DNA of 64,000 nt from positions 496,001-560,000 of the forward strand of contig NZ_CP134197.1 of the NCBI RefSeq assembly GCF_031585635.1, given 5' to 3'. The notes beneath the pieces are model-generated. The model saw only the letters and a list, made by a program, of their open reading frames with translations. It was not told the origin of the DNA and ran no database searches. Numbering within the stretch: position 1 is the first letter of the stretch; each line of letters begins with the position of its first letter. This DNA comes from Paraburkholderia sp. FT54 (lineage in GTDB: Bacteria > Pseudomonadota > Gammaproteobacteria > Burkholderiales > Burkholderiaceae). Position numbers and translations under genes: made by a program. Positions 1 through 9,126 of this stretch are shown here, piece by piece.

Positions 1-1262
1 GCGTTGCGCGCGACGAAGTAAGCGATGACGCAGGAAAGCATGAGCGGCAGCACGACCTCGTAGGACAGCGTCATCTCGAAAATCATGAGGATGGCCATCA
101 ACGGAGCGTTGGAGGCTGCCGCCAGAAATGCGCCCATCCCCACGATTGCATAGGCGAAAGGCTCGGAGGTCATGTGCGGCCAGATTCCATGAACGCCTAC
201 CCCGAATAGGCATCCCACCACGGCTCCAAAGAACAGGGTCGGCGTGAATACGCCACCCACTGCTCCGGTGCCGACCGTTGCCAGCGTCGCAATCACCTTG
301 AGGACGAGCACGATAAGAAGCGCTGTCCACGTCCAGGGCTGATGCAGCAGGGAGTCCACCACCTCGTAGCCATTACCCCAGACCTCTGGCGCCCAGATGG
401 AGATGACGCCGACGATAAGGCCGCCGAGTCCAAGCTTCAGCGGCAGAGGCAACGGTAGCTTGCCAAAGCCCTTCTTCGACGCGGAAAGCAACAGAAGAAA
501 ACGCGGCGCGAGTACCCCGCACAAAAGCCCCAGCACGATGAAGGGCAGCACTTCGATGCCGGTGATGGTTGGGAACGCTGGCATCTGGTACGGCGGGCGG
601 TAGCCGGCGAACTCGCGCATCGTGATGTTGGCTACGACCGACGAGACCAGAATCGGGCCAAACCATTCCATCGCCATGCAACCGAGCACCAGTTCCGTCA
701 CGAAAAACGCGCCGGCGATAGGTGCGTTGTATGCAGAGGTGATGCCCGCAGCCGCACCGCATGCGACGAGCATGCGCAAACGTGCCGGGTCGAAGCGCAC
801 CCAGCGTCCTATGATGGACGAGCATAGCGCGGCCAGTTGAACCATCGAGCCTTCACGGCCAATCGAGCCGCCAGTCGCGATGGTAAAAAGTGAGGAGATG
901 CTGCGCCACATGCTTTGCGAGACGGGCACAACACCGTCACCCATCGTGACGGCCTCCATATAGTCGGCACCAGACTTTGAAGAACAGCGGCGCGCCATTA
1001 CGAGACAGGCGCCAGCAATCATTCCGCCAACCGTTGGCAACGCGACCCGCGCGGGCCAGGGCACCTGCCGGGCCATCTCGACAAAATTGCCGGGCTCACC
1101 GCCAAAGCACTTCTGTAGCAGGTCGATACCTTCCCGGAAAGCAGCAGTGGCGGACGCGCCCGCAACGCCAGCAACGACCGCCCAGAGCAGCATCGCGTGC
1201 CCGTCCGGCTGTCGCAGTGTTTTCCAGATGAAGGTCAGAGACGCGAAGGGGTTCGTGTTCAT
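1..1262 (-). CDS. ClC-family chloride channel/transporter (ClcB-like), C-terminus beyond window
   Basis: Read on the minus strand from an ATG at 1262. About 420 codons run to the window edge without a stop, so the C-terminal end is missing. ClC proteins are multi-pass inner-membrane proteins that conduct chloride or exchange it for protons. Visible family marks are the GSIGREGS loop at about residues 132-139 (canonical GREGP, with Ser in place of Pro), a GGVFTPTLF segment at about residue 330, and many hydrophobic helices. The first selectivity motif (GSGIP in model ClC proteins) is not intact; KSGAD stands at about residues 97-101, so chloride selectivity is inferred. The gene lies downstream of, and on the same strand as, the GntR gene, 53 bp apart. 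Family assignment is firm; channel versus exchanger is undecided. Confidence 0.9.
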   Translation of the reverse strand, partial: MNTNPFASLTFIWKTLRQPDGHAMLLWAVVAGVAGASATAAFREGIDLLQKCFGGEPGNFVEMARQVPWPARVALPTVGGMIAGACLVMARRCSSKSGADYMEAVTMGDGVVPVSQSMWRSISSLFTIATGGSIGREGSMVQLAALCSSIIGRWVRFDPARLRMLVACGAAAGITSAYNAPIAGAFFVTELVLGCMAMEWFGPILVSSVVANITMREFAGYRPPYQMPAFPTITGIEVLPFIVLGLLCGVLAPRFLLLLSASKKGFGKLPLPLPLKLGLGGLIVGVISIWAPEVWGNGYEVVDSLLHQPWTWTALLIVLVLKVIATLATVGTGAVGGVFTPTLFFGAVVGCLFGVGVHGIWPHMTSEPFAYAIVGMGAFLAAASNAPLMAILMIFEMTLSYEVVLPLMLSCVIAYFVARN

Positions 1263-1315
1263 TTTGTTATGTAGCAGTCGGAGGTTTCCTTCGCCCTCAT
1301 TTCGATACGTCGAGC

Positions 1316-2050
1316 TTAGGAAGGCAGACTTCCCAGATCCATTTCGACCTTGACTGCGTCACCCCTATAGACGACATCTGCGTAGTAGATAACGACGTTA
1401 TCGGCGTCGTTGAAAACACGCTGGACCCGGGCTACGGGCGCATCAGCCGGTACACGCAGCAAACGTGCAGTCGCTGCGTCGGCGCTGCCGATAGTCAGCG
1501 TCTGCCTCGCCTTCGCAATGCGCCGCGGAGAGAGGGACACCAGAACCGGGATGACAAGTTCGTTGCGGAACCTGTCAGGTGCCATCGAAAAAATGTTCTC
1601 TTCCAGATAGAGCGAGATGACGCAGTAGGGCAGACCATCTGAGGAATGCACCCGTTTCATGTACATGTACTCTTCCGCGAGTTTTCCATCAGTCGCGGTG
1701 ACGGGTGGTTTCCTTCTGCTCTCCTCCACCGTGAGAGGCTGCTGACTGGTCGCCTGATACATCTCGACCAGCGCCTCCAGGGTGGTGACGACCTGCACCG
1801 GCTTCATTATTGGCGGTGTCGCGCAGACGAAGGTTCCCCTTCCCCGTTGAGGAATGAGTGTCCCCTCGCTCATCAGTAATTGCACGGCTTGGCGGGCTGT
1901 CACCCGCGCGACATCGAACTCGGCTGCAATCTGCTCAAGCGTCGGAATGACCTCGCCCTGCTGCCAGACCCCGCGACCAATCCGGTCGCGAAGCGAGTCA
2001 GCAATCTGCAGATACAGTGGAACCGGACTTGACAACGAGGCGCGCGACAT
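1316..2050 (-). CDS. GntR/HutC-family transcriptional regulator (UTRA effector domain)
   Basis: A 244-residue regulator. The winged helix-turn-helix spans roughly residues 10-75 (LYLQIADSLRDRI, then DVARVTARQAVQLL and GRGTFV). A UTRA ligand-binding domain follows at about 90-235, as in HutC-type regulators that sense small metabolites. It lies downstream of the 2-hydroxyacid dehydrogenase on the same strand and divergent from the enolase-family and MFS genes. A TCGATAC motif sits a few bases upstream of its start and recurs beside the neighbouring genes, which suggests autoregulation and control of this locus. The effector is unknown but is probably the sugar acid or hydroxyacid used by the neighbours. 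Confidence 0.9.
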   Translation of the reverse strand: MSRASLSSPVPLYLQIADSLRDRIGRGVWQQGEVIPTLEQIAAEFDVARVTARQAVQLLMSEGTLIPQRGRGTFVCATPPIMKPVQVVTTLEALVEMYQATSQQPLTVEESRRKPPVTATDGKLAEEYMYMKRVHSSDGLPYCVISLYLEENIFSMAPDRFRNELVIPVLVSLSPRRIAKARQTLTIGSADAATARLLRVPADAPVARVQRVFNDADNVVIYYADVVYRGDAVKVEMDLGSLPS

Positions 2051-2052
2051 TA

Positions 2053-2095
2053 TCGATACTTATGGACTTTAGAACCTATACTATAGAGCGTCTCC
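2053..2095. promoter_or_regulatory. candidate GntR operator region upstream of the regulator
   Basis: TCGATAC (2053-2059) and a TATAGTAT-type element (minus strand, near 2083-2092) lie directly upstream of the GntR start. They resemble the halves of the GTAT...ATAC palindrome at 3457-3472, and TCGATAC recurs at 1302-1308 and 3289-3295. The operator role is inferred. Confidence 0.35.
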
Positions 2096-2317
2096 CGCAT
2101 CTCAAGACGAATTGTCGCTCGGCCTATGCTATCGGCCAGCAGGCATCACCTTTCAGAAGGTCAGATTACGGTCTCTCAAACGGATAACGGGAGACCGCGA
2201 ACGCTGAGTGCGGTTCCAACAAGGTCAACTTTTCCCGGAACAGGGTCCCGCAGCGCGAATCGCCCCCGAAACTTATGTCAGTCTGATTGCGGTCCACCGC
2301 GCTTCCGTACGCAGGTG

Positions 2318-3268
2318 TCAGGCGTTGTTCTGGCGCAGAGCTTTTGTCACCTGGGCGGCAATCAGCGTGCTGACCCGCTCGTTGGACTGAAGCGTCACTC
2401 CTGCAACGTGTGGCGTCAGTATCACGTTAGGCAAACCTGCAAAGATGGAACCGTCGCGCACAGGCTCTTCCTCGAACACATCCAGTGCGGCTCCGCCCAA
2501 ACGCCCTTCACGCAATGCGAGGGCGAGCGCTGACTCGTCCAGAATTCCTCCCCGTGCCGCGTTAATCACAACGGCGTGGCGCTTCATGCTGTCCAGTTGA
2601 ACCTTGCCCAGCATGTTGCGCGTCTCTTCCAGAAGCGGAACGTGCAGCGTCAATACATCAGCCTCGGCGATGGCCTCCTCAAGGGTGACACGTCGCGCAC
2701 CCGTCAGTTGCCATGCCTGAGCGTCCTCGGCCAAGCACGGATCAAATGCGAGAACCCGAACACCGAGCCCAGTCGCCAGACCCGCAACGAGCTGACCGAT
2801 GCCACCGAAACCGACTATTGCCAACGTGCTGCCGGCGAACTCGCGGCCATTTGACAACTGCGCTCGCGGCCATACCCCAGATGCTACGTCGGCGGACGAC
2901 ATGTAGACGCCGCGCAGAAGCACCATGGCCGTCGAAATCACGTATTCAGCGACTGCCTGGGCGTTGGCACCGGTCGCTGGAATGACGCTGACCTGCCGCT
3001 GCTCGCAGGCCTTCAGGTCGATGTTGTCCAACCCCACACCGAGACGGCCCACGACAGACAGACGCTGCGCGCATTCGAGCAGTGCCGGATTTATCTGCGT
3101 CCGGTTCCTGATGATGATTGCATCGGCGTCCCGCACGGTCTCGAAAAGGCGTTGGGGGTCGTCAACGAGCGTCCGGTCGTCCAGCACATCGAAATGCTCT
3201 CGCAATGAATCAACAGCGAGTGAATCCATGAACTCGCTGACTACCACTTTTTTTCGCAATGCGTTCAT
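2318..3268 (-). CDS. D-isomer-specific 2-hydroxyacid dehydrogenase (SerA/PGDH-like)
   Basis: NAD-dependent dehydrogenase of the D-2-hydroxyacid family, cytosolic, interconverting a 2-hydroxyacid and a 2-oxoacid. The nucleotide-binding glycines are in VGFGGIGQ; the catalytic Arg, Glu and His of the family are visible in NAARGG, DVFEEEP and TPHVAG. I chose the ATG at 3268 (316 aa) because AGGAAAG lies seven bases upstream; an ATG at 3289 is in frame but has no ribosome-binding site. There is no regulatory ACT domain, so a serine-biosynthesis role is unlikely. Its place beside a GntR regulator, an enolase-family dehydratase and an MFS permease suggests sugar-acid or hydroxyacid catabolism. Substrate unknown. 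Confidence 0.88.
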   Translation of the reverse strand: MNALRKKVVVSEFMDSLAVDSLREHFDVLDDRTLVDDPQRLFETVRDADAIIIRNRTQINPALLECAQRLSVVGRLGVGLDNIDLKACEQRQVSVIPATGANAQAVAEYVISTAMVLLRGVYMSSADVASGVWPRAQLSNGREFAGSTLAIVGFGGIGQLVAGLATGLGVRVLAFDPCLAEDAQAWQLTGARRVTLEEAIAEADVLTLHVPLLEETRNMLGKVQLDSMKRHAVVINAARGGILDESALALALREGRLGGAALDVFEEEPVRDGSIFAGLPNVILTPHVAGVTLQSNERVSTLIAAQVTKALRQNNA

Positions 3269-3456
3269 TTCCAGACTTTCCTGATTCATCGATACGTCGT
3301 AGAGACAGGCTTTCTAGCGGAGCGCGCGCGTTCAGGCCGAGTGCGTCAGATAAAAAGCGCTTCGGCAGACGCAGGCTCACCGCCGGAACGCTCCATCCCC
3401 GCTGGTGTAAACCCGGAGACCACGTCACAGAAGGTTGAGAAGCTTAATGTCTTATA

Positions 3457-3472
3457 GTATGGTACACGATAC
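3457..3472. promoter_or_regulatory. imperfect palindrome, candidate GntR operator
   Basis: GTATGGTACACGATAC reads as an inverted repeat with 12 of 16 symmetric positions. It lies upstream of the enolase-family gene and divergent from the dehydrogenase. This is the size and GTxTAxAC-like form of HutC-subfamily operators. Binding by the GntR protein at 1316-2050 is inferred from proximity. Confidence 0.45.
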
Positions 3473-3559
3473 TTTAGTAACAAATCAATCTTGGACATAT
3501 CCAGAGGCCTGCACCACATGAAGCGAACTGATGAAATCGAAGTTGAGGGTGGGCCGTTG

Positions 3560-4717
3560 ATGGTCAGACGTGTCGAAGTTCACGTTCTGCGCTGTCCAAT
3601 TTCAATTCCAGTACGCACGTCGTTCGGCACGATGTACGACCGTCCTGCCGTCCTTGTTTCAGTGACGGATTCGGATGGCTGCACTGGATGGGGTGAAATC
3701 TGGGCGAATTTTCCGGCCTGCGGCGCCGAGCACCGCGCGGCCATCGTGTCGACCATATTGGCGCCGATGCTCACCGGCCGGCTCATCGCACATCCCGCCG
3801 ACGTTTTCCGTAACCTGACCGAAGGCACGGCGGTGCTCGCGTTGCAATCCGGCGAACCAGGCCCTTTTGCGCAGGCAATCGCAGGGGTTGACCTCGCTCT
3901 CTGGGACCTGCGCGCCCGTAAGGCAGGCCTTCCGCTCTGGAAGCTGCTCGGTGGTTCCTCCGACAACATCCCTGTTTACGCCAGCGGCCTTAATCCGGTC
4001 GGATCTGCGGAGCTTGTTGCCGAGAAGCTCGAGCGAGGATACGAGGCGTTCAAACTGAAAGTCGGGTTTGGCGTTGACCAGGACGTGAACAATCTGAAAA
4101 TGCTTCGGGAAATAATCGGCCCGAATCGTCGGCTCATGGTCGATGCGAATCAGGCGTGGGCTCTGCCCGAAGCTCTCGCAATGGTCCCTCTGCTGGCGCC
4201 CTTCAATCTTGGCTGGCTGGAAGAACCTCTGCGTTGCGACCGTCCGCTGAACGAATGGCAAACGCTGGCAGGTAACTCTCCCGTGCCGCTCGCCGGAGGT
4301 GAAAACATCGCCGGCGATGATGACTTCGACGCTGCAATTGCGTCGCGTGCGTTCGCGGTCATTCAGCCGGACGCCGCCAAGTGGGGCGGCATTTCTGGCT
4401 GTCTGAGGGTCATCCGGGCAACGCAGGCGGCCGGGCTTACGTACTGCCCGCACTACCTGGGCGGTGGCGTCGGTCTTCTTGCTTCCGCACATCTGCTCGC
4501 GGCGACTGGCGCGGACGGGATGCTGGAAATTGATTCGAATCCGAATCCGCTTCGAACCCTACTGCACGGTCCGCTCGACACGCTTGTCAACGGTCGGGTA
4601 AGTCTCGGAAACGCTCCGGGAATCGGCATTGAACCGAACGTGACCGAATTGCGGGAGCGCATTCGCGAGGCGGCGGCGTCCGTAGACGCTTTCCGCAGAG
4701 GCGCAATAGGACTTTGA
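3560..4717 (+). CDS. mandelate racemase / muconate lactonizing enzyme (enolase superfamily) protein
   Basis: Enolase-superfamily enzyme, probably an acid-sugar dehydratase or racemase. These enzymes abstract the proton next to a carboxylate using Mg2+. Visible are a KxK motif in FKLKVG, metal ligands in VDANQAW, WLEEPL and AGGEN, and a late PHYLGGG histidine. I chose ATG 3560 (385 aa) because GAGGGTGGG precedes it and MVRRVEVHVL starts like the first family beta strand. ATG 3518, with AGAGG ten bases upstream, is an equally possible start, and a TTG at 3491 is less likely. The MFS gene follows on the same strand and the two probably form an operon opposed to the dehydrogenase. Confidence 0.88.
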   Translation: MVRRVEVHVLRCPISIPVRTSFGTMYDRPAVLVSVTDSDGCTGWGEIWANFPACGAEHRAAIVSTILAPMLTGRLIAHPADVFRNLTEGTAVLALQSGEPGPFAQAIAGVDLALWDLRARKAGLPLWKLLGGSSDNIPVYASGLNPVGSAELVAEKLERGYEAFKLKVGFGVDQDVNNLKMLREIIGPNRRLMVDANQAWALPEALAMVPLLAPFNLGWLEEPLRCDRPLNEWQTLAGNSPVPLAGGENIAGDDDFDAAIASRAFAVIQPDAAKWGGISGCLRVIRATQAAGLTYCPHYLGGGVGLLASAHLLAATGADGMLEIDSNPNPLRTLLHGPLDTLVNGRVSLGNAPGIGIEPNVTELRERIREAAASVDAFRRGAIGL

Positions 4718-4801
4718 CGCGCCAGCATAGCCCCACCCCCGGAAAGCCATTTGCGCCGGCACAACTGAACCTGATTGAATCAACCCAATAACGAGGGAGT
4801 G

Positions 4802-6115
4802 ATGGGAACTAGCGCTTACTTACGTGCGGCCGCGGAAGCCGTCGATATAACAAGAAACAAGCTGTACCGGAAACTGATTCTGAGGCTTGCGCCCTTTCTT
4901 TTTGTGGCGTACGCCATCAACCAGCTCAACCGGTTCAACATCAGTTTTGCAAAACTTCAGTTCATGAAAGACCTGGCGCTGAGCGACTTCTCGTTTGCAC
5001 TCGGTGCGGGGCTGTTCTTCATCGGATACGTCATCTTTGAGGTCCCGAGCAGCCTCTATTTGCAAAAGGTAGGTGCGCGCGCGACGTTCATTCGAATCAT
5101 GGTTCTCTGGGGCTTACTGTCTGGATTGACTGCTTTCGTCCATACGCCGACCCAGTTTTATCTGGTCCGCTTTCTTCTTGGGGCGGCCGAGGCGGGATTC
5201 ATGCCCGGGGTCATTCTGTATCTGACCTACTGGTTCCCCGTGAATCGCCGTGCTCGAATCACGTCGCTGTTCTATCTCGCCGCGACCGCTTCCGGTGTCA
5301 TCGGCGGCCCCATCTCCGGCCTGATTTTGAAGTATTCGCAAGCATGGGGGCTGATGAGTAGCTGGCAATGGCTCTTCGTGGTTGAAGGGGTGCCCACTGT
5401 CCTTCTCGGTGTGTTCGCCTATTTCTACCTCCAGGATTATCCCAAGGACGCAAAGTGGCTCAGCTGGGAGGAAAAGGACATCCTCGCGCAAGACCTGAAG
5501 GAGGACAACGCGAGCGCAAACCACCATGCTGTCGGACTGCGTGACGTCATCAAGCTTCCCCGCATTTACGCGTTCGGGCTGGCTTACTTCGCGGTTGTCG
5601 CCGCCAACAATACGCTGGCTGTCTGGGCGCCGACCCTGATTAAGGATACGGGAATTCGCGACGTCTTCAATGTCGGCATACTGTCAGCCATCCCATACGT
5701 CGTCGGGGCAATTGGTATGCTGACCATCGCGGGCCACTCGGACAAGATGCGCGAACGGCGCTGGCACTTCGCGCTTCCTTTCGGTCTGACTGCAATTGGC
5801 TTTGCGCTCATTGGTCTGTTCTACGCCAACATCTACGGAACACTATTTCTTCTGTCGCTCGCCTCCATTGGTATTTTCACGGCGTTTGCGATTTTCTGGA
5901 CCATGCCCACCCAGTATCTGTCGACGTCAGCGAGAGCTGCGGGTATCGGTTACACCAGTACCATCGGTATGTTCGGAGGGTTCTTCAGCCCCATCATCCT
6001 CGGTTATGCCAAGACGGTCACCGGGACATTCGTTGGAGGCTTCGTGGCAATGGCCGTGATATCAGTCATCGGCGTGCTCCTGATTTTCGTTGCGGCACCA
6101 AAGACTTCAACGTAG
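4802..6115 (+). CDS. MFS transporter, anion:cation symporter (hexuronate/tartrate-like) type
   Basis: Major facilitator with about twelve membrane helices (437 aa from ATG 4802; an in-frame TTG at 4775 lacks a ribosome-binding site, while GAGG sits five bases before 4802). The opening NQLNRFNISFAKLQF and the GAAEAGFMPGVILYLTYWFP segment are typical of the anion:cation symporter group, which imports organic anions such as hexuronates, galactarate, tartrate or phthalate with protons. It lies just after the enolase-superfamily gene, so it probably imports that enzyme's acid substrate. The substrate cannot be read from sequence. Confidence 0.9.
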   Translation: MGTSAYLRAAAEAVDITRNKLYRKLILRLAPFLFVAYAINQLNRFNISFAKLQFMKDLALSDFSFALGAGLFFIGYVIFEVPSSLYLQKVGARATFIRIMVLWGLLSGLTAFVHTPTQFYLVRFLLGAAEAGFMPGVILYLTYWFPVNRRARITSLFYLAATASGVIGGPISGLILKYSQAWGLMSSWQWLFVVEGVPTVLLGVFAYFYLQDYPKDAKWLSWEEKDILAQDLKEDNASANHHAVGLRDVIKLPRIYAFGLAYFAVVAANNTLAVWAPTLIKDTGIRDVFNVGILSAIPYVVGAIGMLTIAGHSDKMRERRWHFALPFGLTAIGFALIGLFYANIYGTLFLLSLASIGIFTAFAIFWTMPTQYLSTSARAAGIGYTSTIGMFGGFFSPIILGYAKTVTGTFVGGFVAMAVISVIGVLLIFVAAPKTST

Positions 6116-6287
6116 TGACCAACCCGAGCCTTTTACCTGACACCGTCAATAAAAGCGGTGGCGCGCGCCGCGTCTTGCATCAAAGACTCGCCCCCGGACA
6201 TCACTCATCTCGGGGCGCGCCCAATCTCGGGCAGAGGTTCGCCACAGGTAAGCCGACTCTCTCGCAAGTTCAAAACAGGTTTGAATA

Positions 6288-7997
6288 ATGAAATTGAAAA
6301 TTGGCGCACGACTACTGGGTACATTTGGTGTTGTCCTGGCTTTCCTGCTGGCAATCTGCTTGACCGCCCATATGCAGATGGCGCGCATGAATGCGACCAC
6401 GCAAACTATAGTTAGTGTTCGCGCCGCGGAACTGAGGCTCGTAAACCGGATCGAGGTGGCAACGCTTCGGGAAGCAGTCATGACTTATGCGGCGCTCGAG
6501 GAACCAACGCCCGAAGCACAACGGGACAGAGTCGAACACGCCAGGGCCTTTACGAATAACGAGTCGGACTATCAGGCCATCCCTCGTCTGATCACCACGG
6601 CGGGGGGCCGCGCTCTCTTCGACCGGGTGCTGCAAGCACGTGCGACTTACGAGGAGACCCTGAAGCCCGCGTACGATCAATTGGAGGCGCATGACAACGA
6701 TGCCGCACGCGCAACGCTCCTGAAGGCTGGGCTGCTGCGAACCACCCTTATCCAGCAGCAAGACGAGTTCAAGAGTCTGGTTCAGAGCATGATGGACGCC
6801 GATGTGAAGGCCAGCAACGACGTCTATGACACGGCGCGCGCAGTCCTGTGGGGAACGGCGGTGCTGGCGCTGCTGGTGACGCTGATACTTTGCGTGGTCG
6901 TGACGCGTTCGATCGTGCGTCCTTTGCAGCGTGTGGTCGACGGTGCCAATGCGTTGGCGCAGGGCGACCTACGTGTCCAGGTACAGGTCGAGCGCCACGA
7001 CGAGCTCGGCAACCTGGCCGAATCGCTGAACCGGGCGATTGGCAACCTGGCGGGCATCGTCGGCGGCGTCAAGCAGGCAAGCCTTGCGATCTCGTCCGCC
7101 ACCGAACAGGTGGCGGCGGGAAATACCGATCTGTCGCAGCGCACGGAGGAGCAGGCAGCGTCGCTTGAGGAGACTGCATCGAGCATGGAAGAGCTGACCG
7201 CGACGGTCCGTCACAACGCGGACAACGCCCAGCAGGCCAGCACGCTGGCGAGCAACGCATCGGAGGTCGCGCAGCGTGGCGGAGACGAGGTTGGTCGTGT
7301 GGTCGAAACCATGCAGGAGATCTCTGATAGTTCCGCCAAGGTTGCCGAGATCATCGGCGTGATCGAAAGCATCGCGTTTCAGACCAACATTCTCGCGCTC
7401 AATGCGGCGGTCGAAGCGGCCCGGGCCGGTGAACAGGGCCGCGGCTTCGCGGTGGTGGCGAGCGAAGTCCGCACGCTCGCGCAACGCAGTGCGACCGCCG
7501 CCCGGGAAATCAAGGAGCTGATTGGCGAGTCGGTGGGTCGCGTGAATGTCGGTTCGCAACTTGTCGAGCGAGCTGGCGACACGATCCGGGAGATCGTGCA
7601 GTCGGTCAAGCGCGTGACCGACATCATGAGTGAAATCTCCGCAGCATCCCATGAGCAAAGCACCGGCATTGAACAGGTCAACCAGGCTGTCAGCCAGATG
7701 GACCAGGTCACCCAGCAGAACGCCGCGCTGGTCGAAGAAGCCGCGGCCGCAGCGCAATCGATGGCTGAACAGGCCCAGACACTACGGGACTCGGTAGCGA
7801 TATTCAAACTCGACGACCGGCAAGCTACAAACCCGTCATTGGGCGCGATAGCGCGCCCGACACCGACGCGGGCAGCCTTGCCAAAATCCCTTAAAGCCCT
7901 GCCCGATTCCACCTCCGCCGCACCGCGACTCTTCACGACCGCCTCCACGACTGGCGCCGCGAGCCCGGCCACCGAGCCAGACTGGCAGACATTCTAG
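6288..7997 (+). CDS. methyl-accepting chemotaxis protein with C-terminal pentapeptide tether
   Basis: A 569-residue chemoreceptor. One N-terminal membrane helix (about 10-31) is followed by a periplasmic four-helix-bundle type sensor (about 32-185), a second helix (about 187-210), a HAMP domain (about 211-265) and a long cytoplasmic signalling coiled coil. The kinase-binding hairpin tip reads [21 protein letters not shown] linker rich in Ala, Pro and Thr ends in DWQTF, matching the xWxxF tether that recruits CheR or CheB in other receptors. It stands alone between a transporter and IS debris, with no che genes nearby, so it is an orphan receptor. Ligand unknown. Confidence 0.95.
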   Translation: MKLKIGARLLGTFGVVLAFLLAICLTAHMQMARMNATTQTIVSVRAAELRLVNRIEVATLREAVMTYAALEEPTPEAQRDRVEHARAFTNNESDYQAIPRLITTAGGRALFDRVLQARATYEETLKPAYDQLEAHDNDAARATLLKAGLLRTTLIQQQDEFKSLVQSMMDADVKASNDVYDTARAVLWGTAVLALLVTLILCVVVTRSIVRPLQRVVDGANALAQGDLRVQVQVERHDELGNLAESLNRAIGNLAGIVGGVKQASLAISSATEQVAAGNTDLSQRTEEQAASLEETASSMEELTATVRHNADNAQQASTLASNASEVAQRGGDEVGRVVETMQEISDSSAKVAEIIGVIESIAFQTNILALNAAVEAARAGEQGRGFAVVASEVRTLAQRSATAAREIKELIGESVGRVNVGSQLVERAGDTIREIVQSVKRVTDIMSEISAASHEQSTGIEQVNQAVSQMDQVTQQNAALVEEAAAAAQSMAEQAQTLRDSVAIFKLDDRQATNPSLGAIARPTPTRAALPKSLKALPDSTSAAPRLFTTASTTGAASPATEPDWQTF

Positions 7998-8054
7998 CCG
8001 CTATGATTTCGCGGGATTGCCGGTGGCCATCAGTGATGGATATGCCTTCCTTTT

Positions 8055-8951
8055 GTGCTGGTTACGGGGTTGTCCATCTTTCCGCGGCTCGGGTGCAACT
8101 TCAGCGGCGAGCGAAAAGCGGCGTAGTCGCCGCTCCCTCATCGAGCGGACAGGACTGCGTTCCAAACAGCCGGCGCGGTGGTACCTTTGAGGCGCATGTT
8201 CGCGAAATCGAACTGACCTTTGCGAATGCGATGCATCAGTTCGATGCCGGCGATCGTAGTGGCTGGATTTTCGAAGCGTTTGAAGCCGAGCATTGCATTG
8301 ATCCTGGACTTGATGTTGCGATGATCCTGCCGGATCAGGTTGTTCAAATACTTCGACGATCGCAAAGCCGTCTCCTTCGGCAGCGCCTCGCCAGCCTTCA
8401 TTTCGCGCACTGCGCGATGAGACGCCGCGTAACCGTCCAGTGTGATGGTTTTCGGAGGGAGCCCTTAACGCTTCATCGCCTTCGGGAAGAGGGCCTTCGC
8501 CGCGGCAACATCGCGCGTGGCGCTGAGCCGGAAGTCGACCGTCTTTCCCGCTCGATCAACGGCACGGCAGAGACAGACCCATTTGCCACGGATCTTCACA
8601 TACGTCTCGTTGACTCACCAGGAGCGACCAGCGGACCTCGCAAACCGATCCCACCGCTTAACGAACGCCGCGTGAAGCGTCTGACGCAGCGCATGATTGT
8701 CGTATGCGCCAGCGATGCTCGGCCATCATTTCAACCAGGTCTCGAAGGCTGAGTTTGTAACGCAGGTACCAACGTACACACAGGACAATGACTTCGCGGT
8801 CGAAGTGACGGCCATGGAACCACCAGTCGATGTCTCTCAGCGTGCTCATTGCGGGCTCGTGCTCCTCAAAAACCCTAGGGTAACCCGCCGGCCCTTCCGA
8901 TTTCCCCCGGAGCCAGAAATAGGGCCATCAAACAATTTAACGTAACAGAGC
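8055..8951 (-). mobile_element. decayed IS6-family insertion sequence
   Basis: A transposase remnant (8138-8849) is flanked on the right by an IS6-like terminal sequence. Read inward on the minus strand from 8951 it begins GGGCTCTGTTACGTTA. A weaker similar sequence (GTGCTGGTTACGG, from about 8055) marks the probable other end. The stretch from 7998 to about 8055 holds nothing recognisable, and 8952-9063 holds no gene. Confidence 0.6.
8138..8849 (-). pseudogene. IS6-family transposase pseudogene, catalytic residues lost
   Basis: The N-terminal part (DIDWWFHGRHF, LRYKLSLRDLVEMM) reads from 8849, and the C-terminal part (SKYLNNLIRQDHR, MLGFKRF, APAVWNAVLSAR) ends at 8138. Between them the frame holds at least two stop codons: one just before VNETYVKIRGKW and one after KALFPKAMKR. 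Part of the N-terminal domain is scrambled. Of the DDE triad, the first Asp has become Asn (VNETYV for VDETYV) and the Glu has become Arg (LIRQDHR for LIEQDHR); only the middle Asp in TLDGYAASH remains. The element cannot move by itself. Confidence 0.8.
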
Positions 8952-9063
8952 CCACTCGACGCCTGCCACTGGTGGTCCAGACGGCGCGCCCCCGACCGTC
9001 CGCGTCGGGGCGGCCCCCATTGCCTCAGTCAGGCGGCCGTGGCGTAAACGCCAGCCAGTTGCA

Positions 9064-9099
9064 ACTTGTATGAAGATGTCCTATTATTTCAATACAAGT
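9064..9099. promoter_or_regulatory. 8-bp inverted repeat, candidate GntR operator
   Basis: ACTTGTAT (9064-9071) and ATACAAGT (9092-9099) form a perfect inverted repeat upstream of the GntR gene. The TTGTAT/ATACAA half-site recurs in the palindromes at 11965-11990 and, as TGTAT/ATACA, at 12183-12196. It overlaps the most upstream possible start (9070), which argues for a later translation start. Confidence 0.5.
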
Positions 9100-9126
9100 A
9101 CACCGTGTTTCTCCATCACGGGACGC

